Of a stretch of 64,000 nucleotides of DNA, positions 34,964 through 47,786 are shown piece after piece. The number at the start of each line of letters is the position of its first letter. Positions within the stretch are counted from its first letter, which is position 1. Source of the DNA: Lactifluus volemus (taxonomy: Eukaryota; Basidiomycota; Agaricomycetes; Russulales; Russulaceae); the NCBI GenBank assembly GCA_022376515.1, contig WTXI01000024.1, forward strand, positions 186,001 through 250,000, in the 5' to 3' direction. The notes under the pieces were generated by a model. That model did no database searches. It saw nothing but the letters and a program-made list of their open reading frames with translations, and was not told where the DNA came from. The translations under genes were made by a program, and so were the position numbers.

Positions 34964-36889
34964 TCATGAGCACCTTAGGTATGAGCAAATCGAGATCGAT
35001 TTCAGATATGCACTCCAAGGAGCAGTCATGATCTTGGGAATGTCGGGTCCGAACGTCGTCGGCGAGTTCAAGTGCTTTGGAAAAGGTAACAGCGTTGATC
35101 TTTGAGGCGTCGCAAAACCAGAGCCAGAGGAAGGTGTCTTCACTACTAGATCTGACGAGCTCTTCGGTCCAGAGATGGGGCTACAATTCAAGGCGCGAGG
35201 GGACGTAAGTAGGGTCGGCTGAAACGCCTCAGTAACAACAGGAAGATCTCGAGTTGAAGGTGGCGGGGAACTGTGATTCGGTAAGGCAGGGTTATAGCCG
35301 CGGCGAAAGGTGCGTGCGGGAAGAGGTCTCTTGGCAGTAGGTTCCGGCGAAGCAGCGGGGATGAAGCCGGATGCCTAGATTGGACTCGGGACGAGATAGA
35401 GCGAATAGGAGGCACGGGGTCATCGGAGTGTACTGCCCGAACCTTGTGTTGGAGAGGGGTACAAGGCACTCCTACATCTGCCTGCCTCAAGTTCGGCGGC
35501 GAGGAGATAGGGGCAGGACACGTTCAGGCGAGCGCGTTGGAAGAGACAAGATGTTACCGAAATATGTAGCATCTGCTGAAGGAATAGGAGGGAGATCTAA
35601 TATATCACCAATGACATTCCATGGGTCATCGCGCGTCAGGAGGTCAGGAATGAGTTCGTCTTTGGAAGATGGAGTCAAGAGGGTTGGAACTTCGTGAAAG
35701 CAGCCCCCGTGAGGAGAGTGCGGCAAGAGCGGTGTAGCAGGTAAATCTGGAGTTGGGCAGCCGCTAAAGCCAGAACGAGAGAAAATGTCAATGTCAACCT
35801 TATGAGAATCGCTCTCAAGATATGGATGCGTCTCCCCGGTTGTGTAGGACGTCTGACGTGAGAGAGAGAGAGCCGAAGGCCGTGCTACTAGGAAAGGGGG
35901 ACGAGGGAGGTAGCGGCGATGTAGAAAATTCCAAGGCATCAAATGAGAGTGGCAACATATCTGTTGGGTACAAACTCCCTTCCAGTGCCTCGGGAGAATA
36001 CCCTGTCTGATCAAAGTGAGGTCCTACGGTGCTTATCAAGTCATCCGCACTTTGAGGGATGTCGAACTCCTGGTAGTTGTAGTCGACGTAAGTTTGGCAT
36101 GTTCGAGTCCTAGATCAGTCTTGAAACTTCTTCGATCTTCAGGTGAGGGAGAGACCGAATCTTCGAAGTGGGAAGGTCTCCGTGAACAGCCCATGAATCT
36201 TCTATCATAAACGTAGTTAGTCTCAGCGCGCAGCCATAGCATTGAAAGGGGTTGCACCGGAGCCTTGAACAGTACAACCAGTGAAAGCCTGCCCTTCAGA
36301 CAGTTCGTTCATCGCAAGATCATAGTCCACAACTTGTTGTTGTGTTGTGTCTAACTGCTAGGGGCCTGATAAGGCCTCAAAATCGAGATCAAGGACACTG
36401 GACCCACTTCTGACTCGGCGTCGTCGGATGCTGATGACGCAGAGTCGCCTCCTTTGCGGGAGCTTAGATACTTGCAAAGTCCGACAGTTCTTGAGAACTC
36501 TAGAACACGATCCATTTCTGCTCGAAGGGAAGAGTCTTTCGGAAAGGCATCCCGACTAGCCAAAGAGAAGGAGATCGTGGGGACTCACAGCTTCCAGTGT
36601 CCATGATATGTGTATGTGTGACTTCAGACCCTGTTCTAGAAGATCGGGAGGGCGACTCGGAGGTAAACGCGCCAAGTGGCTCCGCCCGGGGTTCACGAAA
36701 AAGAAGTCTGAGGATGGGACATTTCTCTCTGAGCGTGCTCGAGCAGGATGCTGGATATACCAGGGGCGGCCTCCTTGTCCTTGAGATGCGCACCATTTGC
36801 CAAACTGCGACTAAGGATGCCAAGGCGCCGACGACCGAAGTGATTTTTCTGGACGCGTCGAGTCGAGTCACGGAAGCGCGTTCGAGCAT
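34964..36889 (-). CDS. Low-complexity Ser/Pro-rich protein, unknown function (one or two genes)
   Basis: A chain of minus-strand exons with a consistent composition. The first exon, MLERASVTRLDASRKITSVV from 36889, joins across an intron to GCLSERLFPSSRNGS and can end at 36358 (ALSGP stop), so this may be a separate small gene. Further exons read VVDYDLAMNELSEGQ, YNYQEFDIPQSADDLISTVG, TPDLPATPLLPHSPHGGCF, DDPWNVIGDILDLPPIPSAD and ALNCSPISGPKSSSDLVV, to a stop at 34964. Disordered, acidic/Ser/Pro-rich proteins of this sort are often nuclear regulators, but no domain is recognised. Exon joints, and whether this is one gene, are uncertain. Confidence 0.45.
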
Positions 36890-37252
36890 AGTTTCTAAAG
36901 GGGACTAATCGCTGAACGAGGGGTTTTTCAACAGGACAGCCGCGGAGAGACTGACCGCTTTCCACCCGTGTAATTTGCGCCCGTCATGGTCGTCACGTTG
37001 TCAGTCGCCAGAGTGATTGGCTCATTAGACGAACTTGTTTCAAGTTAGGGGCCGTCACCGCGTCGTCTCATTCTTTTCGCATGAGATTGAGAATGCATCC
37101 ATGCCACATGAAATGCTCTTTCGGCCTCTGTAAGTTCAGCTGCGAAGAATTCAGCCGGCACTTCGTGCTGTCTGCTTATGACCTAATAAGTTCTACGACC
37201 TGGCAGCCATAATTACACGTGCTACATTTCTTTCAAACTACGACAACAACCT

Positions 37253-39565
37253 ATGATATTCCTCAGAGCACTTCTAGAGTTTTCTCCCTTCATGGTTCCG
37301 CCGGCCTTGGTGACTCTGACCTCGGGCACCTTTCGTGGGCTAACGGCGAACAGAACTGATCACTGGCTCGGTATCCCCTATGCGCAACCACCCGTAGGTT
37401 CTCTTCGTTTCAAATCGCCCGCCCCGATATCTCGGCCTGCAGAGGCCATCCAAGATGCTTTGCGATTTAGCCCTGCCTGCCCTCAACCTCTTACTACGGC
37501 ACCTGTTAGCGAAGATTGTCTATATCTGAACGTGCGTCTAAAATTTCTGCTTGGCACCAGTAGTTCATCTCTTGTATTCATAGGTGTGGCGACCACAAGG
37601 GACTTCGTCCTCCGCGAAGCTCCCCGTCCTTGTTTGGATCTTTGTAAGAGCCTCGCGAAATCTGAACGTATTCCACTAACAATCTTGTGGAGGGTGGTGC
37701 ATATAATGTCGGGTATGATAGGGATGTTGTGAGCCATGGTCAATTACTGATCCTTGTGAATCCAGATCTGCGTCAAACACAGCATTCGACGGGACTCGTA
37801 AGCTAGAATCACATCTATCCTTCACAACAGTTCATTGAGAGTACTATCTAGGCATTGTGACTCGGAGCTGGGCCATCGGAAGACCCATTATCTTTGTGAC
37901 CATGTAATTATATTTCTGCCCTCTTTCTCCAAGCCACTTATCACCCGTGACAGCAACCATCGCGTGAATACTTTTGGATTCGTGAGTGTACTCCAACCCT
38001 TCAAAGCCCGGAATTCTCCAATTACTTTCCCAGCTGGCCAGCTCTCATGTTCCACTCCATGACTTGAATAGCGGTTTGCAAGATCAACGGCTCGCCATGG
38101 AATTCATTCAGGACAATATCGTCAAGTTCGGTGGAGATCCAGCTAAGGTAAGGTCACTGGCTTGTATGTTGGCGCTAACTTGAGAAAGCCACCAGGTTAC
38201 AATCTGGGGTCAAGTGAGTTGATGAGCAACATCTTAAATGTATATCTTACGTCCTATTTAGTCGTCTGGCGCTGGAAGTGTCGAGGCCCACATCTTGTAC
38301 CCAGCACCTCGGTCTCTATTCCGCGCCGGAATCATGAACTCACTCACAGGTCCGTTGTAAGTAGGAAAAGAGTTTGCTTCTCTTTAAACCTGAAAACCGA
38401 AGTTGTGGTTCTCAGCAAGAGTTCCCCACCGCCGTCAATATATGATGAGCCAGGCAAGCCGTTTGATGCCCTTCTGTGGGCTACAGGATGCCCTGCAGGC
38501 ACCAACTCTGTCGCATGCCTGCAGACGGTTCCGTTCGAGGTTCAAAGCCAGCTCTTTGTTCTTACATGTATCCTGAATCGCGAGACAGACATTAATGAAT
38601 ATAAGCAATAAGCTCATCGCATTAACACTCAACCACCAATTATGGCAACCTACCATCGCTCCGGGCAGTTTCGCACATATTCGTGCTTCGGCCAAGATTT
38701 CATCTGGAAACTTCATTCATGTACCCGTGATCGTTGGTACCAATGTCAGTGGTTATCAGCTGATCTGTCCCCTACAAAATTGAGAAAATCCACATTGTAG
38801 CTGAATGAAGGCACATCATTTTGTAACACGTTGTTCGGGCTTGGTTTGTCCGGCAGCGCAGAAGATGCAGCGTTCAAGCAATTTGTAAAAGCATCCCAGA
38901 TTAATCCGTCCATGATCACGGAGGACACCCTTGATGACATCGTGAAACTCTATCCAGCGAACACCAGGCAGTTGCGATTCTTCACTGGTGACTCCTTGTT
39001 CGACAGGGCGGCAGCTTGGTATGCCGACAGCATGTACCTCGCACCACGAAGACGCTTCACGGCTGCGGCTGCAAATATGCAGCCTGTGTTCACCTATTTT
39101 TTGATGAGTTTATTCCAGGTGATTCACTCAAGTTGGGCGGTAAGTGGAAGTTGTTCATCAGCTTCGATCCGCTGAAATATCGCTAGTTTACCATGCCTCT
39201 GAGCTCCGACTTTTATTTGGGCCTGTCCCAGCTTCCGACGTCGAGTTGAATTTTGCAAATACGATGCTCGACTTTTATATCAACTTTGTCAACGACCTCA
39301 ATCCTGGGTGTATGTGACTTGATCTTCCTCGCATGAGATGATCGTGGTGCGATCAAATATTTTCTCAGCACCCTGGCCGCAATACACAACAGACTCGCCC
39401 TTGGTCCTCCAGCTGCAAAGGAACAATATAACGGCCATCACCGACGGTACGTCTCGCGGCACATCATGGACCCTTAGTCTTACAAACACCTGCATAATAG
39501 ACTTTCGCTGTGACTTTACGGAGTTTTTGAACCGCCCCGGCTTGCTGGACGAATGGGAAAAATGA
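37253..39565 (+). CDS. Type-B carboxylesterase/lipase (alpha/beta hydrolase), complete
   Basis: Fungal type-B carboxylesterases hydrolyse carboxylic esters or lipids. Reading across many ~50-nt introns gives GIPYAQPPVGSLRFKSP (oxyanion-hole region), SEDCLYLNVWRPQG (family signature EDCLYLNV), VLVWIFGGAYNVGSASN, IGRPIIFVTINHRVNTFGF, LQDQRLAMEFIQDNIVKFGG and the nucleophile elbow GQSSGAGSV with the catalytic Ser. The acidic residue lies in GTNLNEGTSF and the catalytic His in YHASELRLLFG. The end is RPGLLDEWEK, TGA at 39563-39565. A hydrophobic start (MIFLRALLEFSPFMV) could be a signal peptide but is short, so export is unsure. No frame breaks. Substrate unknown. Confidence 0.88.
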
Positions 39566-39569
39566 ATCA

Positions 39570-41230
39570 GTGGAACCTGTATTTTTTCTGTTCTCGGTGG
39601 TGCCCTTATTTCTGTCTTTGTAAGGAATGTCACGAGAGGCTCAGCTGCAAGGGCCAGGGACAGTGGTTCAGTTGGTTTGTTTATTCCCACAGCATCGGGC
39701 TCGACTTTAGGTCGAGATACGATTGGTCCGAACCGTCCGGTCAATCGGCCATGTCCCATGACGAGTAATGAGTCGGATACATATATGTACATGGGCACAT
39801 CCCGCAAGTCGGATCAGGAGCGAGATCATAGCAACATTCGGCCCTCGGACCCGTTGCGCGGCGTAGAAGAGACGCCCTAGTGATGTCAAGAAGTAAGAGA
39901 AGGGAGCGAGGAATTTTTGTGGGATCCTCGCCATTCACAATATCCGACAGAATTAGGGGAGCGGGCATCATGTACAATACATGCGGTAATCAGTCTAGGA
40001 GGCTGTGTGATTACGGCTGATCCGAGCACGCACTTGACTTGATGTATTACATTCATATCCATGCTTCGTCCACTAGCAGGCGTCCTCGCGGTCACTCGAA
40101 TATGCATCCTGTGTCATTTTCACCATATCAGTTTGCAAGTACCGTCATTAATACAAAGAACGTTAAGCTCGTGTTGCGAGGAAGGTGATCTTCCATTGCC
40201 ATTGTACCACTTACAGTCGGATGCACACTGGCACTGAATATATAATTACAGTAAGATGCAATGCTTTTGTTGCCGCCATTGCTGTGAAAAGCGCAGTGTG
40301 AACATATAAACTTGACAAGGAGATGAGGCAATGTCAGAAACCGCGCCACGAACGTTCCGACCCCCGCCTCTGCAATGTCTTGCACACCGCCACTCTCCGA
40401 GAATGGTAGTAATCTATCGAAATTGCAATTTGTATTGAAATTTTTCCTGTGGAAACTGCATACTAGTACTACCGTAGTTAGCTAAAAGCTAAAACATCAC
40501 TATCATGATGAAGCAATTGAAGCGGGCACAACGTACAACCATCGATTATTACTTCAATCCAAATACAGAAACTTGAACGTTTTAACCCCTGTTACTTGCA
40601 TTTCGGGCACAGTCGTCACGCCAGATCACTCTTCCATGTTTTGTCTGAACGTGTCAGCGGACGAATCGGGTGACAGTCAGTCACTACGGCCGCCATACTG
40701 ACATCACGCGACCCAAGCGATCATTAGCGATGTCAGAGCGTCTGACGTGTTCGAGTCGGCCCAAAGCCGGTGAAATTCCTCTCACGGGGGAGGGTTTCGC
40801 GAAAACGGTGGATACTATATCAGACCCACTCTTCGACAGACCCACCTTTCAGTTATCTGTCAAAATGATGAAATGTGTTTTTGTGGTGTCATGGCATGAA
40901 TGAGCTTTTCTATGGGAGCAAAATGGCATTTTGCCACGCATTTTGCCAGGTCGGAGTTTGGTACATTGAGAGCCCGACCACAGCTGACAGGTGCAGGCCA
41001 ATCGACATACGCGCTGTGCCTGTCGCGTGGCACGGTTCATATATCAAAGAATGTATTACTGTAGTTACTGTAGCCTTATGGTGTGAATCTTCAAGTTGAG
41101 CAGAATGGTATGGGCAACTTGACTTGAATGCTGGCCCTTGCCACCTTGGTGGATGTGTTCTCTGCACTGACCCATCAAACCCATATTCTGAGTGTGGTGG
41201 GCCACCAGGTGGCCAAGGTGACACTGGATG
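39570..41230. other. Intergenic without recognisable gene
   Basis: 1.7 kb with only short, unsupported frames on both strands. Several segments around 40.9-41.2 kb are rich in ccacc/ggtgg words close to the foldback element and may be part of an old repeat. Confidence 0.3.
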
Positions 41231-41236
41231 TGGAAG

Positions 41237-41386
41237 GGGTCACCTTGCTGAAACCTTGTTATGTGTTCAGGCCCAGCCCATAGTTTGGTGTCTAAGATTC
41301 ATTAAAATGGTGCCATAATATGAATCCTAGACACCAAACGATGGGTTGAGTCCCAAACATATAAGGAGGTTTCAGCAAGGTGACCC
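41237..41386. repeat. Foldback inverted repeat, MITE-like
   Basis: Two arms of about 75 bp face each other with almost no spacer: gggtcaccttgctgaaacct... on the left and the reverse complement ...aggtttcagcaaggtgaccc on the right, centred near 41311. The arms share ccatagtttggtgtctaagattcat against atgaatcctagacaccaaacgatgg with a few mismatches. A near-palindrome of this length suits a foldback DNA element or a transcript hairpin. No target duplication was identified with confidence and there is no coding capacity. Confidence 0.75.
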
Positions 41387-41389
41387 ATG

Positions 41390-43026
41390 CCCAGATTACA
41401 TCACCCTTCATTGTTTGAAAGAGCCTCAAGGTTACAAGGGAGGGCTGCTTGGGGCTCCTGGAAGCATTGGTGGGACCAAGGGTGGGACAGAGTCTCAATT
41501 AGTCGGTGTGACAGTTGCGTGACTGACCGAAAGGTCTGTCCGAAGAGTAGTTGTTCCTGCCATGTGAATTTACATCTGGGCCGCACTCAAGAAGAAATAC
41601 TCTCAGTCAACGTGTACCACCACTCGCGCTGGTAGTATTTAGATTGGGCCACACGTCCAAAGTATATTATTCGTTCCGTTTTTTTTTTTTGACGTTTGAG
41701 AGCTTCGAAATGTCAAAAACCTCCTGATTCGATCATGATTCAATCATCTGCTGTACCAATGAAACATTGATTAACTGCGTATTTGTCGGAAAAAGGTTAA
41801 ACCTATCTCGTCCGAGCCCATCCATGCACTTAGAGAGCTCCACATACCACTTTCAGTCATATTTGGGCGTTGACTTTTGGCTTTTTTGACTGTTCTGAGT
41901 TTTTTGACTCGGAGTTTCCATAAATCATTTAGTAATAGCCGTGAGTTTCAGCGTAAAAAACGTCAATCACTTTGACCAGCTTTTCGCGTCTGAAAAAAAA
42001 AAAACTACAACTTTTTGTTGATGTATCTGTCAAAGGAATGGATTTCCGAGACACGCCTGTAGCGGCGATTGATACAAGTACTGTGGCAGCTACACAAAAA
42101 ATTGTCAACACAGTCGCCGGCTCCGGTACATCAGACCCGAGAGTTCCCACGTGAGGGAAATGATTAATAACCTCTTCATCCATTCCGACGTCACGACGGC
42201 GCTCCGCAATCGACCGTACATTCTTCAACTCCCTGCGCCACGTCACGAAGACCACGCGCGTACTGGGATTTGGGGGATCGTGGTTGTTGTTGTTGTTTTT
42301 TTTTTCATTGTTCTTTGCGCACCTACTCGGTCATCTCTAGCCAGAATTCCGCCGGCCGGTCTTCAGGGCTCACCTAAAACGCGTCGAAACCGGCAAACAT
42401 CACCTGCCCACCGGTCAAAAATGAAACCGATCACTGGCACGCTGACTTGACTCGGATCTCTGGACCCGCACACTGGGCTCGGCGAGAGGCGACCTCATTT
42501 CGTCCCAGACAACTCGTGTGATGGCAGTGATGGCAACATCCGGGAATGAAAAGAAGCAACAATTGAACGAGAGAACCGCAAAATTCGCGAACGGAATTCG
42601 CGGAATCTTGATTACCGTGGGCAGATTGCTCAAGTCGAAAGGTGACGCACCGCCTTCTGGATTTCAAGTGGAAGCGTAGTTGGGTGACACCCATATTTTG
42701 TGAATAAAAATCCGGTTAGTAGTGCATTCAATTGAACAGGGAGGCGGTTCGAGCCTGGCGTAGAGAGTAACACACATTACACTATGGAAACAAAAGAATG
42801 GTCATGGTCATGCCACAAATGGAGTAATGAGTGGTTGGGTATGGTGATACGGTGCAATAAATGAGTGACAGCGCGTCGGAATTCTGTTCCTTGGGGTATA
42901 TCGCAAGTTCAATGGGGATGGTAGTCAAGGGAGTAAGCCAAGGAATAGATGGAGGGAGCAACAGATAAGTGTCTTCCAGTAGAGATGGTCAGAAAGAAGA
43001 ATAAAAGAGACCCCACCGACAACTCA
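41390..43026. other. Intergenic without recognisable gene
   Basis: No supported coding region. Contains poly(A)/(T) runs and a (GTT)n stretch near 42285-42300. Frames of 70-110 codons show no family pattern. Confidence 0.3.
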
Positions 43027-44967
43027 TTATAGGAACGCGAGCTCGCTCAACCGACGAACTTCGTCATCATTGATCCGAGAAGCTTCTTCAACAATCGTCG
43101 CGCCATTATGCATTGTGACGTTAAGTGGAGAGGGTGGAGGCACGTCGTCCAAGAGCGGATGCGTCGAGTGTCGACGAATACCTGTGGATAGGGCGCTCGT
43201 CACTGAACGGCGTAAGCTGACCTTCGTGGTTGATTTAGGGATCTCCAAAGATGGCGATGGGCCGACCGTTGGTGAACGCGTTCTTCCAAAGAGAGAAAGA
43301 GACGTGCTTCTTGCTGGTTTAGCTGAGGAGGTACGTGCTCTTGTCACTAAACGAGGGACTACAACAGGGGGTGAGCTCGAGCGATCAGCAAAGGGATCGA
43401 CGTCATCCTCCGGAAATGGCTCAGGTGCCTCGAGAATGACTTCTTGGCAAAGACTGCCCCCCTCGCTGCACTTGAGCGCGACCGGTGAACCATCACGTCT
43501 GCCCTTGATGGTAGACCACGCATGCGAAGCATTGATTTCCCCATTGTCACTAGTCATCGTGCTTTCCTCGGACTCGGAAGACGGGGAACAGAGCAACGAT
43601 GGTGGCGTTGGACTTAGAGGAGATGCACTTAACGTGTCTGATACCGAAAGGCGAAGAGATGGCGGGGAAACGTCATCAACAGAACCTTGCGGAGGCGCAG
43701 GGAGAGTCCGTGTAGGTGCGGGTACGCTTGGGCTAGGAGGCAATACCGGAGATTGCAGTGGTCGCGATTCTTCAGGTTGACGAGAAGGCGAAACGGGTCG
43801 CTGTAACGACAGAGGTAGGGAGGCCTGTGAACTTAAAGCCACCGGAATAGCTAGCGATAACATCGATTTAGAAAGTGAAGGCGAAGGCGAAGGTGCCGAT
43901 GGAGTAGAATGTGCCTTCGCATTCTCAAAAAGTCCTTCTGTAGCGATTCCCGGGAGCAATTCCACCTCTGGACTGGGTGACAATGGTTGTCCTAGCCTTT
44001 CTGAGCTTGGCGTGCTGAACAAAGTTAAATCTGATGATCGGGATTCCTGGCTGTCAATGACTGGCGGAGTTACTGAGCGCAGAGTGTCAGTTAAAAAGAG
44101 GAAATTATGGAAGCCCTTCAAGTGACGTTTGCATACCTTCAAGCGTGAGGTTCAGAGGTTCGTCAGTCAACAGCCACTTTGTATTATCAATCCGCCACGA
44201 TTGAGCAATATCCTTTGCTTCGCTGTGCCTGTTGTCGCAGACCGAAGAAGATACGTCACTTTGGAGCGCATCAATCCGCCGATCTTCGTCCGCTTCGATG
44301 GCCGATAGGTCCGGGGACCGTATTGGAGGGAGCAGCCCTCGTTACGCAGTGCTTCTTCACGACGCCCCTTGGACACGATGTCATTGGGTAGAGAAATCGG
44401 TACTGCTCGCGCCCGAGAATCTTTCCTGCGGAGATTATCTTGCGTCCGTGGGGCCCACGTCCATCAGGTGTTTCATCGAGGTGAACTTCGGGCGCAAGAG
44501 GCCGCGTCCGAAGCTTGTTGGTCAAAATGAACAATATAGACTTGTGGCGTTTCAGTTGGGGTTCATTTATCCGATTCTGCTTTGCCAGATCCTCAGGGGG
44601 AGAGCTAGGTGTCATGAGACAAACAAGAAGAGCGTTCATTGTTACGCGACTCACTCGAGCAGACCTTGACCCGCATCCCTGTAAGGGGAAACGTAGTATC
44701 GAACGAGGAGGGGAAAAACAGAAAAACTTACGGGGATGAGATGTCATGATCCAACCTTGAGGAATTATGGTGGACTTGGAAGCTGGCCTAAAAGTAAGAG
44801 AGATTAACCTCATCAGAGATAGAGATTGACGGGAGTTAAGTGAAGGAAGAGCTCGATCCATGACAAATAGAATGGATACAAGTGTGGGGATTTGAGGGAG
44901 CAATGAGCGATGTCGCACCTTCCTTAAGACCATCCTCATCACATGCGGGCATGTCACCGTTAGACAT
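43027..44967 (-). CDS. Large disordered Ser/Pro-rich protein, unknown function
   Basis: The last exon (43027 to about 44090) encodes some 350 residues rich in Ser and Pro (PSERLGQPLSPSPEVELLPG, ATRTLPAPPQGSVDDVSPPS) and ends GATIVEEASRINDDEVRRLS then ELAFL. Upstream exons can be joined through short introns: MSNGDMPACDEDGLKEGATS, ASFQVHHNSSRLDHDISSP, DAGQGLLDSPPEDLAKQNRI, PDLSAIEADEDRRIDALQSD, and SWRIDNTKWLLTDEPLNLTL joining to VTPPVIDSQESRSSD. This points to one expressed gene. SP-rich stretches and basic patches (ARTSSAKPARSTSLSLFGRT) suggest phosphorylation and perhaps cytoskeletal or signalling roles, but no domain is recognised. The start at 44967 is the first ATG of the earliest convincing exon. 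Confidence 0.5.
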
Positions 44968-45169
44968 AGCCTTACTGACAGGCGGCCTACATCCGCGGAG
45001 GTCAGTACCAAGATTGTTGATTTACGGGATTGCAGAAGATCCACACCTTTCCCTTTCCTCCACCCAGTCTTCTGGTGGGATAGGCTCCTGCCGCGGCGTA
45101 AGCTTGACCGCCGCTCGGCCTTCCTCTTATTACTGAGACCGACGCGAATCAAGAAGTGGTGCATTTGAG

Positions 45170-47780
45170 AGTATTATAGATTTCTGTTGACCAGAGAACG
45201 AAAGCAACTGGGGAGAAAGCACGGTCGAGAATAGTCTTTTTGTTTTAGCCAGAGGGGGGGGAGGAGGAGTACAAACAGGGGAGGGATAGGTCAGCTGGAC
45301 ATAATTTATTATCGAATTAGAGACCATAGTGTTTAAAAGGTTCACATGAGTGCCTAAAAACCACGCGGGCAGCTCCTATGGGGTCACAGGGTACCATAAC
45401 CAGGGACGAATCGGTTACGCGCTCCCCCCACCCGATGAGATCTAGAACCGCAGTTTTGCATTTTCGCCTCGTTCGTTGCCGTGAGTGAATCAGGAGAGAA
45501 GAGAGTTGAAAAAAAAGGGAGAGACAAAGAAAGATTTCCCATAATATTGATCGTGAAGGACTGAATTGGACTAGCGGCGTTACCCCAGGAAAATGTTCAC
45601 CCGGATGAGTCAACCCGTTTTCCGATCCGGGGTCGATCAACCCCACGCGGGTCATAAAAATAACAAAAACTTTGTTGCATCTCTTAATTCGAAGTCATCC
45701 TCTCTCACTTTACATAAATTATCCCAACTCCCGCGGAGGCTCACTCCCTTTCAACTCGGTGAATCTCCTTTCTCCGTCTTTTATTTCATTTCTCCTTCTC
45801 GGGTTACTACGACGGTCGTAAAAGCAAGAGATGTTCCCAAGAATACCTTATAAGCGTTGATCATAAACCGACCGTCTCTGTTAGAACCTCTAGAAATGGT
45901 GTCATGTCATCGAGTGGCGTTTCCTTCTCGCCGCTCCTGACATCTATCACATAACATCTCCCATCATATTCCGTGCGACACAAACCGCGAGTTCCTCAAA
46001 AAAAAAAACAGGGTAGTGGCTCCCGAATAAAAATCAGGGCATGTTCGTTGCTTGCGGAGTCCCAGTTTCCCACACCATCCCACGACAACTCCATTCTTCA
46101 ATTTACAACGTACGGCATGCAATTTGTCCCGGGTACAGTAAACTCCCGATGGTTACGAATTTACAGGAACTGGAACAAGACAAATGTCCTTGTTAGTAAA
46201 GCCGTAGTAGAGGATTGTAGACCAACCCCGGAAATAGCCGCGCGTAGACTGCGATATTCACACTTGTGGCTTATGAGGTCATCAATCAATCAGAGGAGAC
46301 GTGTCAGCGTAACCAAACCAACGTTAACCAACTCGGGCACTTCGCGAAGAATGAGTGATTGAGACGCACGCCTTTATTCTCCTTTGTTGTGTCAACCTGT
46401 CCGTAGACTCAAGAGAAGCATCTATTCAGGTGTGCATCGCGTCGACGTATTCCAATGACTCAACGATTTCGGTAGTAAAGAAGTGACAACTTTGACTATC
46501 TTAGCAACAGAATTTTGTCCGCGCGCTTGCGAATTCTTGAAACCAAGAGAAGTGGCACGGAGGCTCGGGAAAAAACTCACAAGCGTAGAGAAGCTCGCGC
46601 GTAGTACTACGCGAACGTTACACAGTGCACACACGCACCCATCATCCACGGTGGTTCCTGTACGAATAGAATTTCTCCGCTTAGAACCTCAGGCTAGCTG
46701 TGCTCTGAGGAGCCGAGATGGCTTAATAACTGTTTACAAGCGAAATTTCCCTTTCCCAGCTGCCACGTACTTCGACCCATCGGTTGCTCGACCGAGATCG
46801 CAATACCGATACGACACGTACTTGATTACTTGGTATTAAAAATTTAACGAAGGTAGAGTGTCACTGCAAGCGATCCAACTGGCAGATACTTTACATGATG
46901 CTCATAAAGGGCTCACTTGCAAACAACGGCATCACGTGAGTCATGCGTAAAAAGGCTATCATCAGAATCTACTCATGAGTCAAAAGGGCTCGGTTAGGCC
47001 TTCGAGGGCAATCTGCAGGAAGTACAGTAACGGAGGCAGGTTTTTTTCTTATTTTTGAATGCTGTGCGGAGTTAATAGCCATTTTAGTCACCGCCTCTTC
47101 CTTAGGGCTTCGCGTTTGGCAGGTCTTTTTTTTTTCCTTGTCTCGATTTCTCCTTCGCATGCAGTGAGTTGATTAACTTAAACAGATTCTAACCTTATTA
47201 TGTAGGTGACCCAAGCGTGAAGCGATAATGAACTAGGAATCCTCGTAGCGACGCACGCGTAGTTGTCTTCGCCGATTCTCGCTCCTCTTCGTCTTCTTTC
47301 GGTAAAGAGCCTCACCTTTTTTTGAGTACATCGAGCGACCACCCCAAATGGCGCGTCAATGCATGAGAACGGTGATTGGTTACAATGAAGGAATAGAGAA
47401 GTCAAGGAAGTGTAGTGGGATGTAAGGGTCCGGCCCCATGAGGCTCCCCATTGCTGTGGCACCTGTCCGCGGTGACGGTTCGTTCGGGTCTCGCAGTAGA
47501 TACAATAGTAAGTTTACGGCCTTGGTCCAGACACCGCGGGATCACCCATGCTCTAGGCCTCTAGGCGGGCGTCGCCTACATCTTCCTCTGCAAGAACATA
47601 AACACGACACCAATAATTTTCACCGAAGGGGTCCACGTTTCAAAAAAACAAATCATCGGGGAGCATGTTTATTGCTAAGCGATTATCGAAGTACGCAATG
47701 ATCGGAAAAGCAAAGTAGCCTTCCAGCATTCAGTGGAGATCTCGTGTCGTCTCCACCGAGCTGGGTCATCCAGCGTCGTA
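45170..47780. other. Intergenic without recognisable gene
   Basis: 2.6 kb. Open frames up to about 130 codons occur on both strands, but none shows a domain, plausible exon joints or conserved composition. It may contain unannotatable fast-evolving genes; nothing is supported. Confidence 0.3.
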
Positions 47781-47786
47781 CACTAG

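Noticed and set aside
41500..41560. Possible hammerhead-like ribozyme (gactgaccgaaaggtctg)
   Set aside because: The conserved CUGANGA core is absent and no matching helices could be drawn.
42730..42770. tRNA-like T-loop word (ggttcgagcctgg)
   Set aside because: No acceptor stem or anticodon arm can be formed around it at the right spacing.
43070..43780. 236-codon plus-strand ORF
   Set aside because: Antisense shadow of the Ser/Pro-rich minus-strand exon; its composition mirrors that exon and it has no domain.
44271..45164. 297-codon minus-strand ORF as a single exon
   Set aside because: Better read as several exons with good GT-AG joints (DAGQGLLDSPPEDL and others) in changing frames; the long open frame crosses introns.
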